Assembly (NCBI RefSeq): GCF_002890895.1
Contig: NZ_POUL01000004.1
Coordinates: 310,001-374,000 of the forward strand
Length of the DNA: 64,000 nt
Source: Stutzerimonas stutzeri
GTDB taxonomy: Bacteria > Pseudomonadota > Gammaproteobacteria > Pseudomonadales > Pseudomonadaceae
Direction: 5' to 3'
Within the stretch, counting starts at the first letter, position 1, and every line of letters begins with the position of its first letter. Below are positions 11,926 through 21,425 of this stretch, piece by piece. A program made the translations under genes and the position numbers. The notes under the pieces were generated by a model. It searched no databases and had not been told where the DNA came from. It was given only the letters and a program-made list of their open reading frames with translations.

Positions 11926-11960
11926 TGCCAGTCAGCCCTGTCTGACTGGCATTTTTGTTT
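11926..11960 (+). terminator. Rho-independent terminator of the sdh/suc run
   Basis: A perfect 10-base stem, TGCCAGTCAG (11926-11935) with CTGACTGGCA (11942-11951) and a 6-base loop, is followed by TTTTTGTTT. It is a textbook intrinsic terminator closing sucCD. Confidence 0.9.
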
Positions 11961-12178
11961 CTGCAGGATGACGCCGGTGGCATTGCTCCGTCATCGCGAA
12001 CCCGAGCAGCAATCGTCCAGCTTTGCGCCGTCTCAGATGGGACGGTGACTCCTCGCCCTTACGGGCCATTTCGATTAAGGTGCGTGCTTTTTTTCAGGCG
12101 GCTCGGTGTGAGTCGTATCTGGAAGTACGCGCTTGGCGCATTCCTCGCGCCTGAACCTTCTGTAGTGGTGATAGTTCA

Positions 12179-13489
12179 ATGACTCGACTGAAAGGCCTCG
12201 ACCTGCTGGCCCTCGGCTTCATGACGTTCGCGCTGTTTCTCGGCGCTGGCAACATCATTTTTCCACCCAGTGCCGGGATGGCTGCGGGACAGTCACTTTG
12301 GTTTGCTGCGTTGGGGTTTCTGCTGACAGGCGTCGGCTTGCCCTTGCTGACTGTGGTCGCGCTGGCGCGGGTCGGCGGCGGGATGGATCGCTTGACCGCT
12401 CCGCTGGGGCGTGGCGCTGGCACGCTGCTGGCCGTCGCCGTGTACCTGGCCATCGGCCCGCTGTTCGCGACGCCGCGAACGGCAGTGGTTTCGTTTGAAA
12501 TGGGAATTGCACCCTTCACCGGCAACGCTGCCGTTCCCCTGTTCGTTTACACAACGCTGTTCTTTTCGGCGACGTTGTTCCTGGCGGTCAATCCTGGTCA
12601 GCTGGTGAACCGCGTCGGCAAGTTCATCACACCGGTTCTGTTGGCAGCGCTGCTGGTGCTGGGCGGCGCAGCCGTGTTCGCGCCGGCTGGCGATATTGGC
12701 GTCACCGCTGAGAGCTACCGCAGCGGTCCGCTGCTTAAAGGGTTTCTGGAAGGCTATCTGACCATGGACACCCTGGGCGCGCTGGTATTTGGCATTGTGA
12801 TCGCGACAGCGATCCGTGATCGCGGTGTGTCCAGCCCGGCTCTGGTGACACGCTACTCAATGGTTGCAGGTGCCATAGCCGCGCTTGGATTGTCACTGGT
12901 GTATCTGACGTTGTTCTATTTGGGCGCAACCAGTCAGGGCATCGCTGGCGAGGCACAAAACGGTGTGCAGATTCTGACTACGTACGTGCAACACACCTTC
13001 GGTACTACAGGGAGCCTGTTGCTTGCGATCGTGATTACGCTGGCCTGCCTGACGACAGCGGTTGGGCTGACGACTGCTTGTGGCGAATTCTTCAGCGGTT
13101 TGATGCCGGTTGGTTATCGCACTGTTGTGGTGGTCTTCACGCTGTTCAGCCTGTTGGTGGCCAATCAGGGCCTGACACAGCTAATCAGTGTCTCTGTGCC
13201 CGTGCTGGTTGGGCTCTACCCACTGGCGATCATGCTGGTGGCGCTGAATCTGCTGGATCGCTGCTGGGTTTCGCCTAGCCGGGTTTTCGTCCCGGTGATG
13301 GCGGTGACATTGGTCTTCGGTGTTGCGGATGGGTTGTCGGCGGCCGGCTTTACCGACCTGGTTCCCGTTCTGTTCACCAAACTACCCTTGGCCGCGCAGA
13401 GCATGGGCTGGTTGGTGCCGGTGCTGGTGACGCTGGTAATTGCTTTCGCTATGGATCGACTGGTTGGTGAGCGGCGTCTCGCAACGTGA
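12179..13489 (+). CDS. brnQ: Branched-chain amino acid:cation symporter (BrnQ/LIVCS family)
   Basis: A 436-residue polytopic inner-membrane protein with about twelve hydrophobic segments. The conserved N-terminal LFLGAGNIIFPPSAG motif of the LIVCS family, which imports leucine, isoleucine and valine with Na+ or H+, is clear, and VGLTTACGEFF lies in the second half. In P. aeruginosa a braB-type gene also follows the suc cluster (from memory), which supports the call. It is a single gene bounded by a terminator upstream and a 93-base gap downstream. Exact substrate preference and coupling ion cannot be read from the sequence. Confidence 0.9.
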   Translation: MTRLKGLDLLALGFMTFALFLGAGNIIFPPSAGMAAGQSLWFAALGFLLTGVGLPLLTVVALARVGGGMDRLTAPLGRGAGTLLAVAVYLAIGPLFATPRTAVVSFEMGIAPFTGNAAVPLFVYTTLFFSATLFLAVNPGQLVNRVGKFITPVLLAALLVLGGAAVFAPAGDIGVTAESYRSGPLLKGFLEGYLTMDTLGALVFGIVIATAIRDRGVSSPALVTRYSMVAGAIAALGLSLVYLTLFYLGATSQGIAGEAQNGVQILTTYVQHTFGTTGSLLLAIVITLACLTTAVGLTTACGEFFSGLMPVGYRTVVVVFTLFSLLVANQGLTQLISVSVPVLVGLYPLAIMLVALNLLDRCWVSPSRVFVPVMAVTLVFGVADGLSAAGFTDLVPVLFTKLPLAAQSMGWLVPVLVTLVIAFAMDRLVGERRLAT

Positions 13490-13549
13490 GGGCCGTTGCT
13501 CCTGGTGTAAGACTGATCGCCCGGATGCCTGATCAGCGGTTCCGCTGGT

Positions 13550-13555
13550 TATAAT
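13550..13555 (+). promoter_or_regulatory. Possible -10 element upstream of the DUF599 gene
   Basis: A perfect TATAAT lies 28 bases before the start codon at 13583. No convincing -35 hexamer is seen at 16-18 bases, so only the -10 is proposed. Confidence 0.4.
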
Positions 13556-13582
13556 CACGCGCATGTGTTCAGAGGGATTGTC

Positions 13583-14308
13583 ATGTCTATTCCCAGTCAT
13601 CTGCTGCCTCATCTGATCGCGGTCGCGTGGTTCGTGCTGTGCTGGGCCGGCTACACCCGCTACGCAAGCTGGCGAGGCAGGGACACGGCATGCCTCGCTA
13701 GCGTCCTGCATCTGTATCGTCAGGACTGGATGCGACGCATGCTGCTGCGCGATAACCGCATTGCCGATGCCAATGTGATCGGCAATCTGGAGCGCAACGC
13801 GGCGTTTTTCGCCTCCAGTACCTTGATCATTCTGGCCGGCATTTTGACCGCGCTTGGCGCGTCGGAACGTGCTGTTTCACTGTTGGCAGACTTGCCCTTT
13901 GCGCAGCCGGTCAGCCGTGGGCTATCCGAAATCAAGCTGTTGGCGTTGGCGGTCGTCTTCGTTTATGCCTTTTTCACGTTCAGCTGGTGCATGCGGCAAT
14001 ACAACTTCGCTGCAGTACTGGTGGCCTCGGCACCCATGGCGGGTGAGCGTAATGTGAGTGACCTTGAGCGCAAGTCGTTCGCCGAGCGGGCTGCCAGGGT
14101 TATCTCAATGGCCGCAAACCAGTTTAATTTCGGTCTAAGGGCGTATTACTTCGGGATGGCTACCTTGTCCTGGTTCATTCATCCGTGGTTCTTCATGGTG
14201 GTGACCACCGGTGTAGTGCTTGTTCTCTATCGCCGCGAATTTCATTCCGATGTACTTGAAGTCATGGTGTTCACGCCAACATTGCCTGTCGAGCAACCTA
14301 AGGAGTAG
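13583..14308 (+). CDS. DUF599 family inner-membrane protein
   Basis: 241 residues with four or five hydrophobic stretches (about 9-25, 73-93, 118-140, 187-222). The segment MLLRDNRIADANVIGNLERNAAFFASSTLIILAG is typical of the DUF599 family, whose function is unknown. I use the ATG at 13583 because AGAGGG lies about 8 bases before it; an in-frame GTG six codons upstream has no such site. It stands between brnQ and a thioesterase pair and appears to be a single unit. Neighbours give no firm functional hint. Confidence 0.8.
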   Translation: MSIPSHLLPHLIAVAWFVLCWAGYTRYASWRGRDTACLASVLHLYRQDWMRRMLLRDNRIADANVIGNLERNAAFFASSTLIILAGILTALGASERAVSLLADLPFAQPVSRGLSEIKLLALAVVFVYAFFTFSWCMRQYNFAAVLVASAPMAGERNVSDLERKSFAERAARVISMAANQFNFGLRAYYFGMATLSWFIHPWFFMVVTTGVVLVLYRREFHSDVLEVMVFTPTLPVEQPKE

Positions 14309-14364
14309 GGCTCACGCAGGTAGAGCCGCTAAACTGCGCGGCTTGATCTTCTCTGAGAGTCCGC

Positions 14365-14823
14365 ATGAGCGATAGTCTGATACTGGAGCGTACGCAGCGC
14401 TTCCTTTCCCTGTTACGCCACTGTCAGGTGCTCGGCATGCGTGTCGAGCATGCAGATGCCAAGGGGCTCACGTTGCGCCTCCCCTATAGCGAAAAGATCG
14501 TCAGCAATCCTGAAAGCGGGCTCGTTCACGGCGGAGCGATTACCACCCTGATGGATACCACTTGTGGTATCTCGACGGCATGCGCGCTGCCTGAGCTTGA
14601 GATCTGCCCCACACTTGATCTGCGCATCGATTACATGCATCCCGCCGAGCCCAATCACGACGTGTTTGGCTTTGCCGAGTGCTACCGCGTGACGCCGACG
14701 GTCATTTTTACCCGTGGAGTCGCTTACCAGCGCGATATCAATGAGCCGATTGCCCACGTAGTCGGCGCCTTCATGCGCATGGGCAAGAATAGCTTGATGA
14801 CAGGTTCGGAGACGCCGCAATGA
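14365..14823 (+). CDS. PaaI-type hotdog thioesterase (first of an overlapping pair)
   Basis: A 152-residue single hotdog-fold protein of the 4HBT/PaaI family, which hydrolyses acyl-CoA or aryl-CoA thioesters. The signature SGLVHGGAITTLMDTTCGI (about 50-69) contains the HGG turn and the acidic residue (D62 region) at the start of the central helix, used as general base or for water positioning in PaaI-like enzymes. DLRIDYMHPA is the usual strand that follows. The stop overlaps the next start (ATGA), so the two hotdog genes are co-translated. The substrate cannot be inferred. Confidence 0.88.
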   Translation: MSDSLILERTQRFLSLLRHCQVLGMRVEHADAKGLTLRLPYSEKIVSNPESGLVHGGAITTLMDTTCGISTACALPELEICPTLDLRIDYMHPAEPNHDVFGFAECYRVTPTVIFTRGVAYQRDINEPIAHVVGAFMRMGKNSLMTGSETPQ

Positions 14824-15266
14824 GCGCATTGGATCTCGATGCTTTGGTCAGTGAAGCGCACGCCAGCAATGACTATGACGCACTGTTAAAAATGGTGCCG
14901 TACGCCCGTCTAATCGGTATTGAGTGTTTGCGACTGGGCGATGAAATGGTGTTCCGGCTTCCAAAGAATCAGGACAACATCGGAAATCCTACGCTTCCGG
15001 CGATCCACGGCGGCGTGATTGCGGGCTTCATGGAACATGCCGCGATGCTCCATCTGTTGATGTTCATGGGCGCACCACATTTACCCAAAATCATCGACTT
15101 CTCGATAGATTATCTTCGAGCGGGTCACTATCGTGACACCTTTGCCGCCTGCCAGGTCTGGCGCCAGGGACGTCGTGTAGCCAATGTTGCTGTGACAGCC
15201 TGGCAAACCAACCAGGCTGAGCCAATCGCGACTGCGCGTTGCCATTTCAAGGTCAACGAGCCCTGA
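14820..15266 (+). CDS. PaaI-type hotdog thioesterase (second of the pair)
   Basis: 148 residues with the same fold as the preceding gene but divergent in sequence: LPAIHGGVIAGFMEHAAML replaces the HGGAITTLMDTTCGI core, with E at the position of the first protein's aspartate. IIDFSIDYLRAGHY follows. It overlaps the upstream gene by four bases. Paired small hotdog proteins with different acidic residues could form a hetero-oligomer; that is inference. A conserved-hypothetical alternative would be a non-catalytic acyl-CoA binding partner. Confidence 0.85.
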   Translation: MSALDLDALVSEAHASNDYDALLKMVPYARLIGIECLRLGDEMVFRLPKNQDNIGNPTLPAIHGGVIAGFMEHAAMLHLLMFMGAPHLPKIIDFSIDYLRAGHYRDTFAACQVWRQGRRVANVAVTAWQTNQAEPIATARCHFKVNEP

Positions 15267-15312
15267 CAGGCCAGCCGCCGGCGCTACTGCAGCTGTCTCG
15301 AAGGTGTTGTGA

Positions 15313-16563
15313 ATGGATGCGTTGCTGATACTGGGTGGGCTACTGCTGATCCTGGCGGGCCTGATCTGGTTGGTTGTTCTGGCGTTCGGTACAGGCTTGT
15401 TGTGGGGCGTGGGTAGCCTACTGCCTCCGGTAACCCTGGTGTATGTAGCTCGGCATTGGAAGGTCGCTCGGAAGGCGGTGGGGCTGTCCGGTTTGGGCGT
15501 TATCCCTCTTGTGGTCGGATTTACCTTGCTCGCCAACCACGAGCCGGAGCGAGTTGCGGCCATTGCCAGTCTTGAGTGGCTTGAGCCGGATGAACAGACT
15601 CAGAGCCAACAGCTGAGTTTTCGTTTGCACGGCGAGCTTGATGGTCGTTCGTTCAGTCCTCAGTTCGGGAGCTACGTTGATGGCGTGCTGACACTGCGTG
15701 AAGGCGACCAGTTGTTCGCTCGGCAGGAAGTGAGCATTCGCCTCGGTGCAAAGCCATCCGGGGCCATACAGGTCGATGTGCTTCCTCAGGACGTTGATCC
15801 TGCTCCAGTGGTCGAAATCAACTGGATGCGGCCAGAGCAGGAGCTTCCAGAGGCCCGCCGAATTCAGAGCGGCTATACCCTTCACCTGAACCTGCAGCCA
15901 GCGCCGCCGAACAAGCTGGTCGGTGACTTCCACCTGGTCTTGCCGGCTCATTATCAAACAAGCCTCAGCGGACAGGTCGAACTGTTCACCGACAACCTTC
16001 GCTATCGCGCGGGTCACGTGGATCTGACACATGACTCGGTTGATACCCTCGCTTATGTGGCCGGTGATTATTTGCAGCGACGGTTCGATACGCGGGATGT
16101 GACCATCGAAACCGTAGCGCCTGTCAATTTACCCGCGTCGAGCTTGGTGCTCTCGATAAGCGCCAAGATTGAGGGGGCGGCGCAGCTTTTCGACCTGGCT
16201 ATCAGCAAGGGTGACCAGGGTTGGGCGGTAGAAGATGACACTTTCCCCCCTTTGAGCGCCGCAGCCGAAACGCCGGTCAAGCAGACCGCTATTAAAAAAG
16301 CGTCGCTGCCGGACAGCACTGCATCGGCCCGAGTCGATCGTCGCCAGCGGTTTTCCCTGGCCCGGTTGCTGCGCAATCCGGAGCGTTACGAGCACCTGCA
16401 GGTACGCGCACAGACTAAGAGAGGGGGAGTCGCGGAAGGACGCTTTAAAGGGCTGGACCGAGACGGCAATCTGGCTATCCGGCAAAGGCTGAAGGGGGCC
16501 GGAGAGGCGGTTTTCAATCTGAGTCCAGACGATATCGTTCTGATCGAACTGCTGGAACCCTAG
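15313..16563 (+). CDS. Membrane-anchored protein of unknown function
   Basis: 416 residues that I do not recognise as a named family. Residues 1-78 hold two or three hydrophobic helices (about 4-30, 33-48, 58-75). Residues 80-330 form a soluble, beta-rich looking domain with many charged residues, and a short Lys/Ser-rich linker follows. The last 70 residues (from RRQRFSLARLLRNPERYE) resemble a small SH3-like or PilZ-like basic domain ending in ELLEP. The start ATG at 15313 follows GAAGGTGTTGTGA. Similar proteins are sometimes labelled MFS transporter in pseudomonads, but there are too few helices for that. It sits between a thioesterase pair and htpG. Confidence 0.75.
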   Translation: MDALLILGGLLLILAGLIWLVVLAFGTGLLWGVGSLLPPVTLVYVARHWKVARKAVGLSGLGVIPLVVGFTLLANHEPERVAAIASLEWLEPDEQTQSQQLSFRLHGELDGRSFSPQFGSYVDGVLTLREGDQLFARQEVSIRLGAKPSGAIQVDVLPQDVDPAPVVEINWMRPEQELPEARRIQSGYTLHLNLQPAPPNKLVGDFHLVLPAHYQTSLSGQVELFTDNLRYRAGHVDLTHDSVDTLAYVAGDYLQRRFDTRDVTIETVAPVNLPASSLVLSISAKIEGAAQLFDLAISKGDQGWAVEDDTFPPLSAAAETPVKQTAIKKASLPDSTASARVDRRQRFSLARLLRNPERYEHLQVRAQTKRGGVAEGRFKGLDRDGNLAIRQRLKGAGEAVFNLSPDDIVLIELLEP

Positions 16564-16619
16564 CTCGCGCCTAAAACGTTACTCCAGGAAAGACTGCAGC
16601 TCGCCTTGCAAGGGCTGCA

Positions 16620-16647
16620 CTTGAATTTCCCGCGCAAGACCCCATCT
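16620..16647 (+). promoter_or_regulatory. Sigma-32 (heat-shock) promoter of htpG
   Basis: CTTGAA (16620-16625), a 14-base spacer and CCCCATCT (16640-16647) match the RpoH consensus almost perfectly. Transcription would begin near 16655, about 50 bases before the htpG ATG. Confidence 0.85.
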
Positions 16648-16704
16648 GCTTGTCATCGCCGCAGTCGCGGTCCGTGCCATTGACGAAGTGGAGTTTGCAA
16701 GACG

Positions 16705-18612
16705 ATGAGTGTGGAGACTCAAAACAAAGAAACCCTGGGCTTCCAGACCGAAGTGAAGCAGCTGCTTCACCTGATGATTCATTCCTTGTATTCGAATAAG
16801 GAAATCTTCCTTCGCGAATTGATTTCCAACGCCTCGGACGCCGCCGACAAGCTTCGATTCGAAGCGTTGGCCAAGCCTGAGCTGCTTGAGGGCGGGGCGG
16901 ACCTGAAGATTCGCGTCAGCTTCGATAAGGATGCCAAGACTGTCACGCTTGATGACAACGGCATCGGCATGAACCGCGAAGATGTCATTACTCACTTGGG
17001 CACTATCGCCAAGTCGGGTACGGCTGATTTCATGAAGCATCTGACCGGTGACCAGAAGAAAGACTCGCATCTGATCGGTCAGTTTGGCGTCGGCTTCTAT
17101 TCCGCCTTTATCGTCGCGGAGCAGGTTGAAGTATTCAGCCGCCGTGCCGGGACCTCTGCAGAAGAGGGCGTGTACTGGTCTTCGAAGGGCGAGGGCGATT
17201 TCGAGGTTGCCAACATCGACAAGGCGGAGCGCGGCACCCGCATCGTTCTGCACCTCAAGTCTGGCGAAGAGGAATTTGCCGACGGTTGGCGCCTTCGCAA
17301 CATCATCAAGAAGTACTCCGACCACATCGCACTGCCGATTGAATTGCCGAAGGAGTTTCATGGCGAGGAGAAAGACGAGCCGGCAGAGGCTGAGTGGGAA
17401 ACCGTCAACCGAGCCAGTGCACTCTGGACCCGTCCCCGCACCGAGGTGAAGGACGAGGAGTATCAGGAGTTCTACAAGCACGTCGGTCACGACTTCGAGA
17501 ATCCGTTGGCGTGGAGCCACAATAAGGTCGAGGGCAAGCTTGAATACACCTCGCTGTTGTTCGTGCCTGGCCGCGCGCCCTTCGACCTGTATCAGCGCGA
17601 AGCGCCCAAGGGGCTGAAACTCTACGTCCAGCGCGTTTTCATCATGGATCAGGCGGATGAGTTCCTGCCGTTGTACCTGCGTTTCATCAAAGGCGTAGTC
17701 GACTCCAATGACCTCTCGTTGAACGTTTCCCGCGAGATCCTGCAGAAGGATCCGGTGATCGATTCGATGAAGTCGGCGCTGACCAAGCGCGTGCTGGACA
17801 TGCTGGACAAGCTGGCCAAAGACAAGCCGGAAGACTACAAGAACTTCTGGAAGCAGTTCGGCCAGGTTCTGAAAGAAGGCCCAGCGGAGGACTTCGCCAA
17901 CAAGGAGAAGATCGCTGGTCTGCTGCGTTTCGCTTCCACCCAAGATGCTTCTGGTGAGCAAAATGTTTCGCTGGCTGACTACCTGGGCCGCGTCAAGGAA
18001 GGTCAGGACAAGGTTTACTACCTCACCGGTGAGTCCTATGCGCAGGTGAAAAACAGTCCGCACCTAGAAGTCTTCCGCAAGAAAGGCATCGAGGTGTTAC
18101 TGCTGACTGACCGCATCGATGAGTGGCTGATGAGCTACCTGACCGAGTTTGACGGCAAGCAGTTCGTTGACGTCGCGCGCGGCGACCTTGACCTCGGCAA
18201 GCTGGATACGGAAGAAGACAAGAAGGCTCAGGAAGAGATTGCCAATGCGAAGGAAGGACTGGTGGAGCGTCTCAAGACTGCGCTGGGTGACGAGGTCGCA
18301 GAGGTGCGAGTGTCGCACCGTCTGACTGATTCGCCGGCAATCCTGGCGATCGGCGAGCAAGACCTGGGCCTGCAGATGCGTCAGATTCTTGAAGCCAGCG
18401 GACAGAAAGTACCGGAGTCGAAGCCGATTTTCGAAATCAACCCGGCACACCCGCTGATCGAAAAGCTTGATGCCGAGCCGGACGAAGATCGCTTCTCCGA
18501 TCTGTCACACGTCCTCTTCGACCAGGCCGCACTAGCAGCTGGCGATAGCCTGAAAGATCCTGCGGCTTATGTGCAGCGTCTCAACAAGCTCCTAGTTGAG
18601 CTGTCCGCTTAA
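16705..18612 (+). CDS. htpG: Chaperone protein HtpG (Hsp90)
   Basis: 635 residues, the bacterial Hsp90. The N-terminal GHKL ATPase domain shows [16 protein letters not shown] (helix with the catalytic Glu and the nucleotide-binding Asn), DNGIGM and [11 protein letters not shown]. The middle domain contains the [15 protein letters not shown] segment with the conserved arginine that contacts ATP, and the C-terminal dimerisation domain ends normally. Length agrees with the P. aeruginosa and E. coli proteins. It is monocistronic, with a heat-shock promoter in front and a strong terminator behind. Confidence 0.98.
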   Translation: MSVETQNKETLGFQTEVKQLLHLMIHSLYSNKEIFLRELISNASDAADKLRFEALAKPELLEGGADLKIRVSFDKDAKTVTLDDNGIGMNREDVITHLGTIAKSGTADFMKHLTGDQKKDSHLIGQFGVGFYSAFIVAEQVEVFSRRAGTSAEEGVYWSSKGEGDFEVANIDKAERGTRIVLHLKSGEEEFADGWRLRNIIKKYSDHIALPIELPKEFHGEEKDEPAEAEWETVNRASALWTRPRTEVKDEEYQEFYKHVGHDFENPLAWSHNKVEGKLEYTSLLFVPGRAPFDLYQREAPKGLKLYVQRVFIMDQADEFLPLYLRFIKGVVDSNDLSLNVSREILQKDPVIDSMKSALTKRVLDMLDKLAKDKPEDYKNFWKQFGQVLKEGPAEDFANKEKIAGLLRFASTQDASGEQNVSLADYLGRVKEGQDKVYYLTGESYAQVKNSPHLEVFRKKGIEVLLLTDRIDEWLMSYLTEFDGKQFVDVARGDLDLGKLDTEEDKKAQEEIANAKEGLVERLKTALGDEVAEVRVSHRLTDSPAILAIGEQDLGLQMRQILEASGQKVPESKPIFEINPAHPLIEKLDAEPDEDRFSDLSHVLFDQAALAAGDSLKDPAAYVQRLNKLLVELSA

Positions 18613-18630
18613 CCTTGAGCAGTGTCATTG

Positions 18631-18658
18631 AAAGGCCCGTCATTGACGGGCCTTTTTT
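18631..18658 (+). terminator. Rho-independent terminator of htpG
   Basis: Arms AAAGGCCCGTC (18631-18641) and GACGGGCCTTT (18645-18655) with a 3-base loop, followed by T residues. Confidence 0.92.
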
Positions 18659-18760
18659 GTTTCGAACGCGGCGCGGGACTTTGTCGTCGGTACCGTTGCG
18701 GCGTTATGAACCGCTACGAGGCGGCACGGTCTATCCGCTTGTTCACTAGGAGGACATCGG

Positions 18761-19780
18761 TTGCTCAATATACGAAACTGTCTCGCAGCGCTGTGCCTGG
18801 TTGTTACTGTCACGCCGGTGCAGGCACGGGATTACCACTACAGCGATTCACATCTTCATTTCGTCGATTTTTTCCAAGAGACCGATGGCATGCAGCAACT
18901 GCTCAAGGCCATGGACGAGAGCAACATTGACCACGTGATGATCAGCGGCATTCCGGTTGCGAAGAAGTGGCACGAGAACGAGCCTAAGCGTCCGCGATAC
19001 TACGCAGGAGATGACGCTGCCGTTTACTGGTACAGCGCGACAGATGTGTTAGTTGCAGCCGCGCTTAAAGAGCTGGACGACGACCAGCGCAAACGCTTCC
19101 ACCCATTTCTGTCAGGGTTCAATCCCAACGACAAAAATGCCGATGCGCACATCCGTCGGATGCTGGATCTCGATCCTGGGCTATGGCAGGGGTTAGGCGA
19201 GGTCTTTACTCGGCATGACGATATAACCGCCCTGACCCAGGGCGACACGCCGCGCGCCAACAATGAAGCGCTTACGCGCGTGTATCACCTTGCAGCCGAA
19301 GTCGATCTGCCGGTGATGCTGCATTCGAACATCACCTCCAAGCGCGAGCGCAATCCGCTCTATCTTGAGGAGCTCGAAGAGCCGCTGCGAAATCACCCGC
19401 ATACCCGTTTCATCTGGGCGCATGCCGGGACGAGTATGGAGTTGTATCGGCATCAGAAGAAGCTCGACTTTCTCTTGCCTACCGTTAAGCGACTGCTTGA
19501 TGACTACCCAAACCTGTATATCGATCTGTCATGGACCATGCTGGAGCCTTACCTACTGGATCGTTCGGGTAATGTCGATCCAGCCTGGGTGGCCTTGGTC
19601 GAGCGCCATCCGACGCGCTTCATGATCGGATCGGATGTGGTCGGCCGGTTTGGTGGGGTCGGCGAAGCAATGCGCGCATTTGATCCTTTCCTTGATGCTT
19701 TGTCAGAACCTACAGCGCAGAAGGTGGCGCGAGACAATTTCCTTGATGTGCTGCCGCGAAACCGTGGCCGCGGTGAGTGA
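18761..19780 (+). CDS. Exported amidohydrolase-family metallohydrolase (TTG start)
   Basis: 339 residues of the amidohydrolase_2 TIM-barrel type. It starts at TTG 18761, with AGGAGG at 18748-18753 as a strong ribosome site. The start is supported because it yields a complete signal peptide (about residues 1-22, cleavage after VQA). The mature part begins with the metal motif SDSHLHF, continues with VMLHSNI (metal His), FIWAHAGTS, and ends with MIGSDVVGRFGG, where the aspartate is the usual last ligand. Most relatives are cytosolic decarboxylases or lactonases, so an exported form is noteworthy. It may be a single gene after the htpG terminator. The substrate is unknown. Confidence 0.82.
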   Translation: MLNIRNCLAALCLVVTVTPVQARDYHYSDSHLHFVDFFQETDGMQQLLKAMDESNIDHVMISGIPVAKKWHENEPKRPRYYAGDDAAVYWYSATDVLVAAALKELDDDQRKRFHPFLSGFNPNDKNADAHIRRMLDLDPGLWQGLGEVFTRHDDITALTQGDTPRANNEALTRVYHLAAEVDLPVMLHSNITSKRERNPLYLEELEEPLRNHPHTRFIWAHAGTSMELYRHQKKLDFLLPTVKRLLDDYPNLYIDLSWTMLEPYLLDRSGNVDPAWVALVERHPTRFMIGSDVVGRFGGVGEAMRAFDPFLDALSEPTAQKVARDNFLDVLPRNRGRGE

Positions 19781-20056
19781 GATGAGGCAGTGATTGATGA
19801 GGTACACGCACGGTGGCGATCTCAAGGCCGGCGCGTGTATCGGTCAAGCACTCAGCGCCTAGCTCTGCCGAGACTATCGCTCTGGTAAGTGACGTATTCA
19901 GCACCATTGGTTCGAGAGTTCGACTATCCGTTTCGCCCCAAAGCTGGGCAGGGCGCAAGGAGATGCGTACCATTCGGCGTTTTTCGCAAGGCATTGGCTG
20001 TCGCTTCCAGGGCGATTGGCTTCGCCTGACCCAGCCGTCTACGCCGAGACTTCATC

Positions 20057-21295
20057 ATGTCTAGCCTTTCAACCCAGTTATTCCGCGCTTACAACCGAGT
20101 CAGCCTTGTTACACAGATCGTCGTTGGCCTTGTTGCCGGCTGTTTGCTGGCTTGGCTGTGGCCTGAGACCGCAGCGTCGGTCAGTTTGCTGGGTGATTTG
20201 TTCGTTGCGGGATTGAAGGCGGTCGCGCCAGTATTGGTCTTTGTCCTGGTCACTGCATCACTGGCTAACCACAAGCGGGGGCAGCCGACGCACATTCGCC
20301 CAATTCTGGTTCTCTACGCATTGGGTACAGTCAGCGCTGCAATCGTTGCGGTTATCGCCAGCTTCGTGTTTCCGACGAGTTTGACGCTGGTCAGCCAGGC
20401 GAATGACGTCATACCGCCTGCGGGGGTAGGGGCTGTTCTAAAAACGTTGCTGTTCAACGTGGTTGATAACCCAGTCCATGCGCTGATTGACGGCAATTTC
20501 ATCGGTATCCTGGCGTGGGCAATCGGACTTGGATTTGCCTTCAGGCATGCTCGTCAGAGCACCCGCGATCTGATCTCCGATATGTCAGAGGGCGTGACCC
20601 TGATCGTCAAGGTTGTTATCGGGTTTGCGCCACTGGGCATTTTCGGACTGGTCGCCGGGACCCTGGCTGAGTCCGGCTTCGCAGCGCTGGCCGGTTACCT
20701 ACAGCTGTTGATGGTGTTGGTCGGCAGCATGCTGTTCATGGCGCTGGTGGTTAACCCTCTGATCGTGTTCTGGCAGATTCGTGGGAATCCCTATCCACTG
20801 GTGCTGACCTGTTTGCGGGAGAGTGGCATAACCGCATTCTTTACCCGCAGCTCAGCAGCCAACATCCCGGTGAACATGCAGTTGTGCGAGCGACTGGGAC
20901 TGCATAAAGACACCTATTCGGTTTCGATTCCGCTTGGCGCGACCATCAACATGGGCGGTGCGGCTATCACCATCACGGTGTTGACGCTGGCGGCCGTTAA
21001 CACGCTGGGTATCGCTGTGGACATCCCAACCGCAATTCTGCTCAGTCTGCTGGCGGCGATCTGCGCCTGCGGTGCGTCTGGCGTTGCAGGCGGCTCGCTG
21101 CTGTTGATTCCGCTGGCGTGCAGCCTGTTCGGAATTTCTAACGACCTGGCGATGCAAGTCGTTGCGGTCGGCTTCATCATTGGCGTGATTCAGGACTCGG
21201 CCGAGACCGCGTTGAACTCCTCGACGGATGCGCTTTTTACCGCAGCTTCGTGCATGGCGCACGGAGATGTAGAAGGCGCTGTGCAGACGTCCTGA
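20057..21295 (+). CDS. sstT: Serine/threonine:sodium symporter
   Basis: 412 residues, a DAACS-family (dicarboxylate/amino acid:cation symporter) protein with about eight membrane helices and two re-entrant loops. The stretches [19 protein letters not shown] and [19 protein letters not shown] are nearly the E. coli SstT sequence and hold the serine-rich hairpin and the NMxG sodium site. It imports serine and threonine with Na+. The gene is alone: a 276-base region without a convincing gene lies upstream, and a bidirectional terminator separates it from the convergent fabB. Confidence 0.93.
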   Translation: MSSLSTQLFRAYNRVSLVTQIVVGLVAGCLLAWLWPETAASVSLLGDLFVAGLKAVAPVLVFVLVTASLANHKRGQPTHIRPILVLYALGTVSAAIVAVIASFVFPTSLTLVSQANDVIPPAGVGAVLKTLLFNVVDNPVHALIDGNFIGILAWAIGLGFAFRHARQSTRDLISDMSEGVTLIVKVVIGFAPLGIFGLVAGTLAESGFAALAGYLQLLMVLVGSMLFMALVVNPLIVFWQIRGNPYPLVLTCLRESGITAFFTRSSAANIPVNMQLCERLGLHKDTYSVSIPLGATINMGGAAITITVLTLAAVNTLGIAVDIPTAILLSLLAAICACGASGVAGGSLLLIPLACSLFGISNDLAMQVVAVGFIIGVIQDSAETALNSSTDALFTAASCMAHGDVEGAVQTS

Positions 21296-21371
21296 TCCGC
21301 GTGCGTCTACCAGGTCGCGTCCCGCTTAGGCTACTCGACCCGGCGTGATCTACCAGTGAACAAAACACACC

Positions 21372-21412
21372 ACAAACAATAACGGCGCCCTTTAGGCGCC
21401 GTTATTGTTTGT
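21372..21412. terminator. Bidirectional terminator between sstT and fabB
   Basis: Uninterrupted 18-base arms (21372-21389 and 21395-21412) flank a 5-base loop. The GGCGCC core is bordered by AT-rich arms, so a U-rich tail is present on both strands. It serves the convergent sstT (plus) and fabAB (minus) units. Confidence 0.93.
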
Positions 21413-21425
21413 AGCGAGGAATCGA

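Noticed and set aside
12094-12525. 143-codon minus-strand frame over the brnQ 5' end
   Set aside because: Low-complexity Pro/Arg/Ser-rich translation and antisense to a clear transporter gene.
16579-18063. 494-codon minus-strand frame opposite htpG
   Set aside because: Same reason: it mirrors the HtpG codon pattern, and htpG has its own promoter and terminator.
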